Positions 23,549 to 32,492 are shown, counted from the stretch's first letter. The stretch is DNA of 64,000 nt from Chthonomonadaceae bacterium (GCA_015709495.1 CP054189.1:2728001-2792000), one strand, 5' to 3'. Notes: a model not told the origin generated them from the sequence alone. Numbers and translations: made by a program.

Positions 23549-24652
23549 ATGATGGTTGCGGCTTTAGCGGGACTTCTTCTCTTGAGCGGGCTGGGGGGCC
23601 AGGACCCCGCCGCGATGCAGCAGGAGTTCCCCGGACCCGAAGGCGGCCCGAACCGGCTGATGGTGATCACCAGCTTCGAGCGAATGGACCCCCCAAAGAC
23701 CTCTCCCAAGCACGGTTGGGTTTTCGAATGGGCGGTAGGAGCGCTGGGGCGGCAAGACCCTGCGCTGCCGTTCAACGCCCGTTTTCGGGTCTTTTCGCAG
23801 CTTCGGAGGCAAGAGAACGACGTGGCGCCCAAGATCGGCCGGATGTTGCTGCGAATGTGGGACATGAACATCCGAAAGCTGAAGACCGACCACGCGTCCA
23901 TGTACAACGGCGGGATTATCGATTTCTACCTCTGCTTTGGGGGACGGCCGGGGGGCGAACAGCTCTTCGACGAAGACGAGGAGCGGGGAGTCCGTAAGAA
24001 GGTCAACACGGTCTACATCTATGGGATTCAGACCTTTACGAAGCCGCCCGAACAGGCCCGCGAGGTGGCGCACGAGTACGGGCATGCGACTCTGCCCCCG
24101 GTGGGCGGGTTTGAGACGCCCGAAGATTGGGGCAACGGGTATCTCGGCGAGAAGCTGTATCTGAAGTGGTTTCACGACGAGGTGGCCGCTGGCCGACTCC
24201 GCCCGGACGACGTCATGGGCACGACGGCCGAGGAGTTGGCGCGCTATGTGAAGAGCGAGGTCGATCCGTTTGTGGCGAGGGCCGCGACGACGGAACCTGC
24301 CAAGTCGTCGATCGGGGGCAAGGGGCCGGCCGCGATGGATGCCTATGTGGGCCTCGTTCTCTACGCTGAGGCGATCTTTCCGCCCGACCGCTTTGCACGG
24401 AGTCTGAGGCTCATCGGCTCGACCTTCGCCGGGGACTACCCCAAGGCCATGGTGGCCGCTTCCGAAGAAATCGAGACGTACGTGTTGCGGCTTCCGCCCC
24501 AGGTCAAAGGCAGGCAGATTTGGATTCCCCTTGGCAAAGGCAAGATCAGCGGGACGGTGGGAATCGTTCGGAGGTCCGGCGACTGGGCGTTGATCGAGGG
24601 AGAGGCGGAGTCGATCGTCATACGCAACCCGGCGCAGCCGCCCCTCCGCTGA
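23549..24652 (+). CDS. secreted protein with HExxH zinc-protease motif
   Basis: About 368 residues from the ATG at 23549 (or 23552), right after the trxB stop. N-terminal signal peptide (hydrophobic to about residue 18). H175-E-Y-G-H179 lies in a helix (E-V-A-H-E-Y-G-H-A) and is followed by L-P-P-V-G-G-F and D-W-G-N-G-Y-L-G-E, consistent with a zinc metallopeptidase active site. A third ligand could be the Glu of G-Y-L-G-E-K-L-Y, as in gluzincins. The C-terminal part (about 290-368) is a small beta-rich domain. No named family is recognised. Probable location is the periplasm or outside. Protease activity is inferred from the motif only. Confidence 0.72.
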   Translation: MMVAALAGLLLLSGLGGQDPAAMQQEFPGPEGGPNRLMVITSFERMDPPKTSPKHGWVFEWAVGALGRQDPALPFNARFRVFSQLRRQENDVAPKIGRMLLRMWDMNIRKLKTDHASMYNGGIIDFYLCFGGRPGGEQLFDEDEERGVRKKVNTVYIYGIQTFTKPPEQAREVAHEYGHATLPPVGGFETPEDWGNGYLGEKLYLKWFHDEVAAGRLRPDDVMGTTAEELARYVKSEVDPFVARAATTEPAKSSIGGKGPAAMDAYVGLVLYAEAIFPPDRFARSLRLIGSTFAGDYPKAMVAASEEIETYVLRLPPQVKGRQIWIPLGKGKISGTVGIVRRSGDWALIEGEAESIVIRNPAQPPLR

Positions 24653-25771
24653 TCAGCTAAGGAACGTCGGGTCGAGGGGCAATACCATTTGCGGGTGGAC
24701 CCTGGCGACGGTGCGTTCCACCTGCATTTCCCAAGCTTCATCGCCCTTTTCGACCACCCTGCCGAAGGCGGCCACGACTTCGGGGTCGAAGTGCTTGCAA
24801 CAGAGCGAGAACACCTCTTGCAGGGCGCGCTCTCGCTCCCACGCAGGTTTATAGGGCCTTTCGTGCGTGAGTGCGTCCCACACGTTCGCGATCGCGGTAA
24901 TTCTGCCTTCGACGGGGATGTCCTTCCCGGCGAGCCCTTGCGGATAGCCTCTTCCGTCCCACCTTTCATGGTGGGTCCAAGCGATCGACTCGGCGAGCTG
25001 CAGGACCTCGGACCGGCTGCCCGAAAGGAGCCTGCCTCCAATGGCCGCGTGAGTTTGGACGGTGGCCATTTCCTCGGCGGTGAGCCTTCCGGGCTTGAGG
25101 AGGACCGAGTCCGGAATCGCGATCTTGCCTATGTCGTGAAGCCTTGCCGCCATTCCAATCAGCTCGGCCCGCTCCCTCGGGAAGCCCAGTTCGGCGGCCA
25201 CGAATTCGGCCATCAGGCCGACGCGGTAGATGTGCCGCCCGGTTTGGTCGTCCCGGTACTCGGCTGCGAGAGTCAGCCGATTGCACATCTCTTCATAGGT
25301 CGAATCGAGTTGGAGCGACTGCCGGTGGACCGCCCTTTCGAGGTAGCGCTCCCTTCGGAGTTGTTCGAGAAAGAGCTTTCGGAGCATCAAGTGGTTCTTG
25401 ATTCGCTGGACGGTTTCGAGCGAGTCGAAGCCCTTGATGACGAAGTCGGTCGCGCCCGCCATCAGAGCCGCTCGCCTGACCTCCTTACTGGAGTCGAAGG
25501 TCATCATGATGATCGGCACTCCATAGCAAAGGCTGAGGTCACCCTTCAAGTCCTGGAGGATCTCCAATCCGGACCTTCGGGGCATGTGGAGGTCGAGCAA
25601 GATGAGGTCCGGGTTCAACTGCCGGGCAGTTTCGAGGACGTACTCGGGCTCGAACACGTGCGAAACTTGAGTGATTCCCTCACGCGTGAGCGCATCGTGA
25701 ATCCAACGGTAGTCGGAGACCTCATCGTCCGCGATAAGAATCTTAGCGTCGAAAAAATCGAAAACGAGCAT
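24653..25771 (-). CDS. response regulator with HD-GYP c-di-GMP phosphodiesterase domain
   Basis: 372 residues from the ATG at 25771, chosen because GGGGAGG sits about 7 bases ahead. Receiver domain (about 10-130) with phosphoacceptor Asp60 in L-L-D-L-H-M-P, Thr91 and Lys113. A helical linker follows. The HD-GYP domain (about 160-350) has H212-D213-I-G-K, H-H-E-R-W-D-G near 267 and the full G275-Y276-P277 triad, so it should hydrolyse cyclic di-GMP. It is a two-component output controlled by an unlinked kinase; no kinase gene is nearby. The window also encodes a PilZ c-di-GMP receptor. The upstream gap with the divergent metalloprotease holds a TACAAT (25835-25830) and an inverted repeat. Confidence 0.93.
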   Translation of the reverse strand: MLVFDFFDAKILIADDEVSDYRWIHDALTREGITQVSHVFEPEYVLETARQLNPDLILLDLHMPRRSGLEILQDLKGDLSLCYGVPIIMMTFDSSKEVRRAALMAGATDFVIKGFDSLETVQRIKNHLMLRKLFLEQLRRERYLERAVHRQSLQLDSTYEEMCNRLTLAAEYRDDQTGRHIYRVGLMAEFVAAELGFPRERAELIGMAARLHDIGKIAIPDSVLLKPGRLTAEEMATVQTHAAIGGRLLSGSRSEVLQLAESIAWTHHERWDGRGYPQGLAGKDIPVEGRITAIANVWDALTHERPYKPAWERERALQEVFSLCCKHFDPEVVAAFGRVVEKGDEAWEMQVERTVARVHPQMVLPLDPTFLS

Positions 25772-25875
25772 GAGCCGCCTCCCCAAACCAAAGGTGGCGT
25801 CATGCCCCAAACCGCTTCCCTGCCTGAGAATTGTATACCAAATTGTCCAGCACCTTAAAGAATCGCGGCTCACCC

Positions 25876-25889
25876 TGGCAAAATTGCCA
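25876..25889. repeat. inverted repeat TGGCAA-AA-TTGCCA in a divergent promoter region
   Basis: A 14-base symmetrical element (arms of six, spacer AA) lies between the divergently transcribed HD-GYP regulator and the large metalloprotease. Its size suits a dimeric regulator. The same 248-base gap (25772-26019) has TGGTATACAAT on the minus strand and CATAAT (25976-25981) on the plus strand as possible -10 boxes. Confidence 0.35.
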
Positions 25890-25970
25890 CTAGACCCGCA
25901 AGAGTTCCGTTCTATTATTTGGACCTTTCCCGCCGGTCCGTGGTCTGGCAAACAGCCTCAGCCAGGAAAC

Positions 25971-25990
25971 TAGGCTCATAATAGGCTCAT
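25971..25990 (+). repeat. short direct repeat upstream of the metalloprotease
   Basis: TAGGCTCATA is followed by A and then TAGGCTCAT(A), so a 9-10 base unit occurs twice with an 11-base period, one helical turn. It lies 30-49 bases before the ATG at 26020 and may be a binding site; the first copy includes CATAAT, a possible -10 box. Confidence 0.35.
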
Positions 25991-26019
25991 ATCGATTCGA
26001 ACCTGTCGAGATCAAACCC

Positions 26020-28788
26020 ATGAAGTCACTCCATCGCTTCGCATTCCTCGCCGTTCTGTCCGCCAGTTTCCTGGCCGCCGACCTGCCAGCTCACGCCTTT
26101 TGGCAAGGGGGAGGCCCCGCCCAGGGCCAAGAAGAGAAAAAACAGGACGAGAAGAAAGAAGAAAAGCAAGAGCCGAAACAGGACCCGAAAGTCGAGCAGT
26201 ACGAGAAGGCGATCAAAGACCTGACTCGCGTCGACGGGCCTTTTCCGCTCTACCAACGCAAGAGGGAGTTGCTGCTCGAACTCTCGGAAGAGCGCCTCGA
26301 CAAGCCGCTTTGCATTCAGGCGACGTTTCATACCGGGGTGATGGCCGACGGGGTTCAGGCTGGGTTCCCCGTGGGTGATTTCGCGGTACAAATCCTGCGG
26401 TTCGAAAGGCACGAAGACAACGTTTGGATCGTGCAGCCCCACCTCGGCCACCGGTGGACGCCCGACGACCCGCTCGGAGTTGCGGCTTCGCGTAGTTTTC
26501 CGGAGGCGATCCTGGGGTCGTTTCGCATCGAGCAGCAGCACCCCGAGAAGAAGCTGTTGCTGGTCAATGTGACCAACCTCTTTACGGGCGACGTTTTCCG
26601 GCTTTCGGAGATGGTGGCGGCGATTCTGGGCGGGCCCTACATGCTCGACCGCGAGAAGACGGCCCCTGATTCGATTCGGGCATCCGGCGACAGCACCATC
26701 GTCCGCATGGGCCTTCACTATGCCTCGCAGCGCGGCAACGAGCCCAATCCCCTCCTGGCGGCGCTTGGGCTTTCGTTGGGCGATCACCTTGCGGACAGTC
26801 GCAGCGCGCCGATCAAGGTGAGCTACAACCTTTGGTACCGCGCCGACTCCGACTACATGCCGCGCCTTGGCGACCCAAGGGTAGGGTACTTCACGCTGGA
26901 CTACTACGATCTGGCCCGGTTCGCCAACGATGACCGGACGCAGAGGTTCATCTTCAGATTCGGGCTCAAGAAGAAGGACCCTTCGGCAGCGATGTCCGAG
27001 CCTGTGAAACCGATCGTCTGGTATGTGGACCCCTCGGTGCCGAAGGAGTATCGGGAGGCTTGCCGCGAGGGCATCCTCTTTTGGAACCGGGCGTTCGAAG
27101 GGATCGGGTTCAAGAACGCGATCGTGGTCAAGGAACCGGAATCGCTCGAAGAGTGGGATCATGCGGACGGCGTCCACAACGTCTTGCGTTTTGCGATGAG
27201 CGAGGATGCAACCTACGCGATCGCTCTGCCGCGGATCGACCCGATTACAGGCGAGATCATCAGCGCCGGCGTCAATATGGACGCCAACCTGATTTGGGCC
27301 GCCTTTCGGGAGCAGGACAGGTTTTCGATTCCCGGCTCAAAGGCGGTTCAGCGGGGCCTCGATGTGCTCCTGCGTGACGATGAGCGCGACCTGAAGGAAA
27401 GTTGCGAGACGTACCTTTTTGAAGGGCCTGAAGTTGCTGCGGCGCGGGCACGGTATGAATCCGCCGCCCAACGGCTCGGTTGGCATACGACCTCGTGTAC
27501 CTACGGCAAGCAAAAGGCTCTCTCGGCGGCGTTCGGATGGAACGCTCTGATGAGTTCGGGTGTGAATATGAGCCGGGAGGAGTACGCCAAGGCGTTCCTT
27601 CGCGACATCGTATCGCACGAGGTCGGCCACACGCTCGGGCTGCGGCACAACTTCATCGCCTCGACGCGACTCTCGGTCGCCGAACTGGCGAACGACGCGA
27701 TCACCTCGGAACGGGGCGTCACCGCGAGCGTGATGGACTACACGCCGGTCAACGTGCCCGCGATCTTGAAAGGCGCGAAGAACCTCTATGCGCCGCGAAT
27801 CGGCGACTACGACATGTGGGCGATCAAGTTCGGATACATGGAGATTCCGGGCGCCCACTCGCCGTTGGGCGAGAGGCACGCGCTCAGCCAGATCGCCGCG
27901 CAATCGGGTATGCCGGGGCATCGATTCATGACCGACGAAAACGCGGATTCTTTCGACCCGTTCGTGGTGCGGATGGACAACTCCAGCAATCCCCTGGAAT
28001 TCAGCGAGCTCGTGCTGCGCGCGGCGTCGAACGTCGTGAACTTCGCCGTGACTCAGTTGCCGAAGCCGGGCGAAAGCTATGCCAAGCGCACGGAGATGAT
28101 CCTGAGCGCGCTCAACCGCACGTTCCGAGAGTGCCAGAACTCCGCTCGGTTTGTGGGGGGCGTTGCGGCAAACCGGAACTTCAAGGGCGATGCGAACCAG
28201 AAACCGACGCTGGCCCCGGTATTGGCGACTCATCAGCGCGACGCGATGCGGCTGATCGCTCGTTATGGGTTCAAGAACGACGTTCTCGACCTTCCGGCGG
28301 ACGTATTGATCAACCTCAGCCAGGACTTTCAGCAAGACACCAGTTCGGCATGGGTGGCCCCGCTTCGGGATTTCGTGGGCTCCCGCCAGACGCTGCTGTA
28401 CTCGATGCTGATGAGTTCGGCGACCACTCGAAGGATCGCTGAGAACGAGATCAAGGCGGGAACGTCGGCCTACCGCCTCGACGAGCACTTCAGCTTGCTG
28501 CTGGGCGCGGTATTCACCGAGGTCGGCTCCGGCAAGGGAGTATCGGCAACTCGGCGCGACCTTCAGAAGTTCGCGATCAACGCGCTGATGGTTCAGTCGG
28601 GCGCTGCGCCGGGCGGGGTGAACGAAGACGTTAGGGCGTTGTCGTCCGACGCCTTGACCCGGTTGAGCGCGCGTTTCGGCAACGCCATTCGCACGGGCTC
28701 GAACCTGGATGGGCTCACCATGGCGCATTACCGCGATTCCAAAGCCACTATCGATCGCCACATCGCGAGAATCGCTACGGGTAGGTGA
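26020..28788 (+). CDS. large secreted zinc metalloprotease (DUF5117/DUF4953 type)
   Basis: 922 residues. Signal peptide (about 1-27) then a very charged Lys/Glu/Gln stretch (about 35-65). The body follows the DUF5117/DUF4953 family: A-D-S-D-Y-M-P near 275, W-Y-V-D-P-S-V-P near 335, and H533-E-V-G-H537-T-L-G-L-R-H543, the extended metzincin zinc site with three His. S-V-M-D-Y-T-P-V, with Met572, gives the Met-turn. A C-terminal helical region of about 300 residues completes it. This is a periplasmic or extracellular endopeptidase of unknown target, of a type common in Bacteroidota, Armatimonadota and Planctomycetota. The ATG has only a weak ribosome site. A HEAT-type protein gene follows 35 bases later. 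Confidence 0.9.
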   Translation: MKSLHRFAFLAVLSASFLAADLPAHAFWQGGGPAQGQEEKKQDEKKEEKQEPKQDPKVEQYEKAIKDLTRVDGPFPLYQRKRELLLELSEERLDKPLCIQATFHTGVMADGVQAGFPVGDFAVQILRFERHEDNVWIVQPHLGHRWTPDDPLGVAASRSFPEAILGSFRIEQQHPEKKLLLVNVTNLFTGDVFRLSEMVAAILGGPYMLDREKTAPDSIRASGDSTIVRMGLHYASQRGNEPNPLLAALGLSLGDHLADSRSAPIKVSYNLWYRADSDYMPRLGDPRVGYFTLDYYDLARFANDDRTQRFIFRFGLKKKDPSAAMSEPVKPIVWYVDPSVPKEYREACREGILFWNRAFEGIGFKNAIVVKEPESLEEWDHADGVHNVLRFAMSEDATYAIALPRIDPITGEIISAGVNMDANLIWAAFREQDRFSIPGSKAVQRGLDVLLRDDERDLKESCETYLFEGPEVAAARARYESAAQRLGWHTTSCTYGKQKALSAAFGWNALMSSGVNMSREEYAKAFLRDIVSHEVGHTLGLRHNFIASTRLSVAELANDAITSERGVTASVMDYTPVNVPAILKGAKNLYAPRIGDYDMWAIKFGYMEIPGAHSPLGERHALSQIAAQSGMPGHRFMTDENADSFDPFVVRMDNSSNPLEFSELVLRAASNVVNFAVTQLPKPGESYAKRTEMILSALNRTFRECQNSARFVGGVAANRNFKGDANQKPTLAPVLATHQRDAMRLIARYGFKNDVLDLPADVLINLSQDFQQDTSSAWVAPLRDFVGSRQTLLYSMLMSSATTRRIAENEIKAGTSAYRLDEHFSLLLGAVFTEVGSGKGVSATRRDLQKFAINALMVQSGAAPGGVNEDVRALSSDALTRLSARFGNAIRTGSNLDGLTMAHYRDSKATIDRHIARIATGR

Positions 28789-28823
28789 CCAAGGCTTAGG
28801 GGCGCACGGGAAGCCCGCTGAAA

Positions 28824-29828
28824 ATGGAGACCGAACGAACCGACGAAGCAACGGCAGAGCAAGCGGCCCAGGAGATCCGCGCGCTGATCGATGCTGCCGT
28901 AGCTCGAAGGGGGGGAGACACTGCGGCGGTCAAACCGGGACACCGAGTGCCGTTCGCTTGGCCGCCGGAGGCCGTAAGTCACAGGTATCCGTTGCATTCG
29001 AGCGACTGGCGCGGCACGGCAGAGTTTCGCGCTCACGGCGAGACCTTTCCTGTGCAGACCGCCACCACGCCCTATGGCGTTTTCGGAAGGTGCGAACCCC
29101 TCTGGCTCGAAGCCAAGGGCGACACTTTGGAAGCGATGCTCAAGCGGATGAAGGAAAGCGCAGAACCGCTCTTTCGTCGGCAGAGGGCCATCTCGGAAGC
29201 CTTGGGGGCTGAAGGTAGGTTCACGGGGTCGATCCGCTCGTTGGACAACCTTTCGCTGCTGAAGTTGCTTTATTGTACGGACCGCGACGTTTCGCACGAA
29301 GCCAGCAAGGAGATCGAGCTGCGGGCGAGCCAGTTCCGGTTCTTGCCTGCCCTGCTCGAAGTGCTTGCCGACCGACGCCATCCGCATCGGCGGGCGGCGC
29401 AATGGTGCGTGCTGGACCTGTTTGAGGACTTCCCCAGTTTCTGCAGGACATCCGAGGACGAAGCCCAGGTCGTCGCGACGATCCGCGACCTGATCTGGAG
29501 CGCGGAGGACGACTATGCGAGGACGATCTATAAAGCGGGAGTGGTCCTCGGCGGACACCTGCCGGGAGAGATCGGTGGGCCAGCACTGATCGAGTGCCTT
29601 CGGTGCGTGAGCAAGGTCGGCCGTCGCTCCGCGATCCATGGGCTTTTTCACGTCGTCGAATGGGACCCCGAGTTGCGAGGGGCAGTTGTGCGAGCGCTCG
29701 AAGAATGCGCCGATGTGGAATCGGATCCGCAACTGAAGGAGTACGCGCAGCTAATGGCTTCCGACATCGCGCAAGGCGCCTACGACCACATCCCCGAACC
29801 GGTGTTTCCCGAGGAACTCTCCCCGTAG
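28824..29828 (+). CDS. HEAT-like helical repeat protein, unknown
   Basis: 334 residues, no signal peptide or membrane helix, so probably cytoplasmic. The N-terminal third (about 1-110) contains a Pro-rich region with P-F-A-W-P-P. From about 130 onwards helical repeats with HEAT character are visible (S-H-E-A-S-K-E-I-E-L-R-A, R-H-P-H-R-R-A-A-Q-W-C-V, D-P-E-L-R-G-A-V-V-R-A-L). No enzyme motif is seen. It lies between the large metalloprotease and dacB in the same orientation. The repeat call is by pattern, and the function is unknown. Confidence 0.6.
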   Translation: METERTDEATAEQAAQEIRALIDAAVARRGGDTAAVKPGHRVPFAWPPEAVSHRYPLHSSDWRGTAEFRAHGETFPVQTATTPYGVFGRCEPLWLEAKGDTLEAMLKRMKESAEPLFRRQRAISEALGAEGRFTGSIRSLDNLSLLKLLYCTDRDVSHEASKEIELRASQFRFLPALLEVLADRRHPHRRAAQWCVLDLFEDFPSFCRTSEDEAQVVATIRDLIWSAEDDYARTIYKAGVVLGGHLPGEIGGPALIECLRCVSKVGRRSAIHGLFHVVEWDPELRGAVVRALEECADVESDPQLKEYAQLMASDIAQGAYDHIPEPVFPEELSP

Positions 29829-29870
29829 GGCAGGCAGGATTCAGAGCCTTCGGGGGCGAACCGAGACTCT

Positions 29871-31304
29871 ATGTGGTCCTTATTGTTGGCTGCGGCCCTC
29901 CAGACTCCTCTCGACCGGATTCTTACCCATGACGATCTCCGAGGAGCGTCTGTCGGCGCGATCGTGACGACGCTGGACGGGACAGTGCTCTACGAAAGGG
30001 ATTCCGACCTTCGGCTGATGCCTGCGAGCAACCAGAAGCTGCTGTCGGTGTCCTATGCGCTGCACGCGCTGGGACCCGACTTTCGTCCCCAGACTCGGAT
30101 TTGGAGGCTCGCCGATCGAATCGCTATCGACGCGCCCGGCGATCCGAGTCTGAGCCTGGCGGACCTCCAAGCCGCCGCCGCCAAGGTGCGGTTCTCGGAC
30201 GTGACGCCGATTGCCGTCCGGCAGGCGTACCGAGTGGGCGTTCCCTCCACGTGGGAGCACGACGACCTGCCCAACCGTTACGCTCCCCAAATCATGTCGT
30301 TTTCCTTCGATCGAGGCGCGTTTCAACTCTATGCGGAAAACGGCAAACCGGTGCTCGTTCCCGAGTCGTTTGGAGTGACGGTACGGCATTTTCCCGGCGG
30401 GGTCTCTGAAAGGGAGTACGACCCTTTCAAGAAGCTGATGATCGTGCGCGGTGACCTGCCGAAAGCGAGGACCTTTGTCGAGAACTTTGCGCTTCCTGAG
30501 CCTGACAAGTTGGCTGCGGGAGTCTTCGGGGGCGTGCTCGTGCCGCTCGCCGAACTCCCCGCTTCGCCTCCGACCCTGACGATCACGGGCAAGTCGGTGG
30601 GCGAGATGGCGAAGGAGTGCCTCGTTCCCAGCGATAACTATGTCGCCGAGCACCTGCTCCTCATGGCTGCGGGACTGAATGAAGCGCTCCCCAACAACGT
30701 GTACGCCGAGGCCACGAAGCGGTGGAGGGGGTTCCTTGTTGGAACTGCCGGGCTCGACGAAAGGACGCTCACCCTCTACGATGGGAGCGGGATGAGTCGG
30801 CACAACCTTGTGACGGCGGCCTCGATCGCCAAGCTCTTGCGGTGGGCGCAGAGACAGCCGTGGAGCAACCTCTGGATGGATGCCCTTGTGTCTCCCGGCA
30901 ACGGAACGCTCAGTTCGAGGCTGCAGGGAAGCTCATTTCGAGGCAAGACAGGTTCGCTCGACATGGTTTCGTCGCTTTCGGGCTACGTCCGCACGCCCTC
31001 GGGGCAGACCCTCGTCGTAAGCCTCCTGATGAACCACTTTTCGTGTCCGACCGCTCAGGCTAGAAAGATTCAGGACGAGTTCATTCGAGAACTGGAAAAA
31101 ATGTCGTCCATTGGCACGGTGATTGATACGTCATGGAAGTATGAAGGCGCTCTTTCCAAGCCGGACCATCGCGCTCTTGATGGGAGTGAGTCTGCTCGAT
31201 CTGGTCTTGACCGCCGTTCTGCACTCCAAGGGTCTCATCGTCGAGTTGAATCCCCTCATGCGCCCCTTACTCGAAAGAAGCGAGTGGCTGTTCGCCGTCG
31301 TTAA
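29871..31304 (+). CDS. dacB: D-alanyl-D-alanine carboxypeptidase/endopeptidase (PBP4, S13), probable 3' frameshift
   Basis: 477 residues as read. Signal peptide (about 1-12), then all three penicillin-binding motifs: S53-N-Q-K56, S254-D-N256 and K359-T-G361, plus Y-D-G-S-G-M-S near 303. It trims or cross-cuts peptidoglycan peptides in the periplasm. At about 410-480 residues PBP4 homologues should end soon after the K-I-Q-D-E-F helix, at about residue 410. Beyond that, the reading passes a run of six A (31096-31101) and continues for 67 Arg/Ser-rich residues that overlap the next gene by 164 bases. Either other frame stops at 31120-31122 or 31124-31126. A one-base indel (mutation or sequencing error) is likely, and the true end is then near 31125. 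Confidence 0.88.
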   Translation: MWSLLLAAALQTPLDRILTHDDLRGASVGAIVTTLDGTVLYERDSDLRLMPASNQKLLSVSYALHALGPDFRPQTRIWRLADRIAIDAPGDPSLSLADLQAAAAKVRFSDVTPIAVRQAYRVGVPSTWEHDDLPNRYAPQIMSFSFDRGAFQLYAENGKPVLVPESFGVTVRHFPGGVSEREYDPFKKLMIVRGDLPKARTFVENFALPEPDKLAAGVFGGVLVPLAELPASPPTLTITGKSVGEMAKECLVPSDNYVAEHLLLMAAGLNEALPNNVYAEATKRWRGFLVGTAGLDERTLTLYDGSGMSRHNLVTAASIAKLLRWAQRQPWSNLWMDALVSPGNGTLSSRLQGSSFRGKTGSLDMVSSLSGYVRTPSGQTLVVSLLMNHFSCPTAQARKIQDEFIRELEKMSSIGTVIDTSWKYEGALSKPDHRALDGSESARSGLDRRSALQGSHRRVESPHAPLTRKKRVAVRRR

Positions 31305-31443
31305 GTCGCTGACGATTCTGGTCACCTATGCCGTTTTGGTGTGGTACAGCCGAAGGAACTTGGCCTTCGTGCGGCAGGCGAGCGCGGTCGGCGCCGTGGC
31401 GTACGTCCTGATTTGGAGCGTCTGGTTCGTGTCGGTTCCGTAG
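31141..31443 (+). CDS. DUF5658-like small membrane protein
   Basis: 100 residues from the ATG at 31141. Three membrane helices (about 10-28, 52-68 and 78-97). The first is followed by I-V-E-L-N-P-L-M-R-P, and the second begins at V-V-K-S-L; an N-P-x-M-R motif followed by a Lys-headed helix is the DUF5658 pattern. Function is unknown. It overlaps the apparent tail of dacB; if that tail is a frameshift artefact, the gene starts cleanly about 15 bases after the corrected dacB stop. No ribosome site better than GGAAG, about 4 bases before, is seen. Confidence 0.72.
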   Translation: MKALFPSRTIALLMGVSLLDLVLTAVLHSKGLIVELNPLMRPLLERSEWLFAVVKSLTILVTYAVLVWYSRRNLAFVRQASAVGAVAYVLIWSVWFVSVP

Positions 31444-31457
31444 GCCCGCGTCTGGGT

Positions 31458-32480
31458 CTAGCCCGCGGCGGCTGCGGCAAGTCCTGAACCCGAGTCCGGC
31501 CCCGATTCTGCCTGGGCGTCCGCTTCGACGACCGCGCGAAGCGCCGCCAGCGCGACTTCGATCATCGAGTCGTCGGGGACCCGTGTCGTGAGGTACTGAC
31601 TCATGAGCCCTGGCCACAGCAGCAGATTGATCAGCTTGCTCGAACGCATTTTGCCGGCGAACCGGATGACTTCGAAGCTGATTCCGGCGATGAGGGGCAG
31701 CAACGGCAACTCCACGAGAAACCGCGCGATCGAAGTAAGAATGCGGGAGCTCTCGATTTCGGGCTTGGGCATGAAGGTGAACAGTATCATGCTGACGATC
31801 AGGACCACGATGGCGAAACTGGTGCCGCACCTAGGGTGCAGGCGCGTTTGCTTGCGGCAGTTTTCTAAGGTGAGCTCCTGCCCAGCTTCGAGCGTGTTGA
31901 TCGCCTTGTGCTCGGCCCCGTGGTACTGAAACAGCCTCTTGATGTCGGGCATCAAACTGATCAGATAGATGTATCCCAAGAAGAAGATCACCTTCAGCAC
32001 TTCCGTGATGAAGTTGATCTGGATGGGGTTTTCGACGCCTGCGGATTTTGCCTGGATCGCGAGGAAGTTCGGGAGGTAATTGAAGAGAAACAAGCCCATG
32101 AGAAGGCCCACGACCAGAGCCATTCCCACTTGAATCGCTCCGATAGTCTCGTTGTGCTTGGGCGGGATCGGTGTGTTGTCGAGTTCGCCCTTGGATTCGC
32201 CCTCATTCAGTTGATATTCGGGTGCCAGTTGGATATTGCCTGCGAAGCGAAGCGCCTTATACCCGAGGGTCAGTGCGTCGAGGAGCGCCCAAGTTCCCCT
32301 GAGAAACGGCAGCTTGAGCCACCTCTGCCTGCCGATCCAGGTTTTTTCGAGCGGCTCGCACTGCAAGACGAGTTCCCCGTTCGGCGCGCGGACTCCCACA
32401 GAGAAATGCTTCGGGGAGCGCATCATGACACCTTCGATGATGGCTTGACCGCCTATCTGAAGGTACTCGGAGTTAGGCAC
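31458..32480 (-). CDS. DUF1385 (YqhQ-like) membrane protein
   Basis: 340 residues from the GTG at 32480; an upstream TTG (32561) would add 27 hydrophilic residues. DUF1385 hallmarks: G-G-Q-A-I-I-E-G-V-M-M-R near residue 10, F-Q-Y-H-G-A-E-H-K near 190, and H-P-R-C-G-T-S-F near 220. Several membrane helices lie between about 110 and 300, and the C-terminus is Ala-rich. Family function is unknown. The GTG is chosen because TATAAT (32492-32487) ends six bases before it with no ribosome site, the pattern of a leaderless start. That places the longer version outside the transcript. Confidence 0.85.
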   Translation of the reverse strand: MPNSEYLQIGGQAIIEGVMMRSPKHFSVGVRAPNGELVLQCEPLEKTWIGRQRWLKLPFLRGTWALLDALTLGYKALRFAGNIQLAPEYQLNEGESKGELDNTPIPPKHNETIGAIQVGMALVVGLLMGLFLFNYLPNFLAIQAKSAGVENPIQINFITEVLKVIFFLGYIYLISLMPDIKRLFQYHGAEHKAINTLEAGQELTLENCRKQTRLHPRCGTSFAIVVLIVSMILFTFMPKPEIESSRILTSIARFLVELPLLPLIAGISFEVIRFAGKMRSSKLINLLLWPGLMSQYLTTRVPDDSMIEVALAALRAVVEADAQAESGPDSGSGLAAAAAG

Positions 32481-32486
32481 CGACGG

Positions 32487-32492
32487 ATTATA
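32487..32492 (-). promoter_or_regulatory. -10 box TATAAT six bases before the DUF1385 start
   Basis: GGTATAAT on the minus strand; its last T is separated from the GTG at 32480 by CCGTCG. It is a perfect sigma-70-type -10 placed so that transcription would begin at the start codon. A short CCGAG...CTCGG inverted repeat lies just upstream. Confidence 0.55.

Noticed and set aside
24689-25858. 389-codon plus-strand frame opposite the HD-GYP gene
   Set aside because: HD-GYP and receiver motifs on the minus strand explain the region.
27337-28851. 504-codon minus-strand frame opposite the large metalloprotease
   Set aside because: The plus strand has the zinc site and Met-turn; the opposite frame is Arg/His-rich and featureless.
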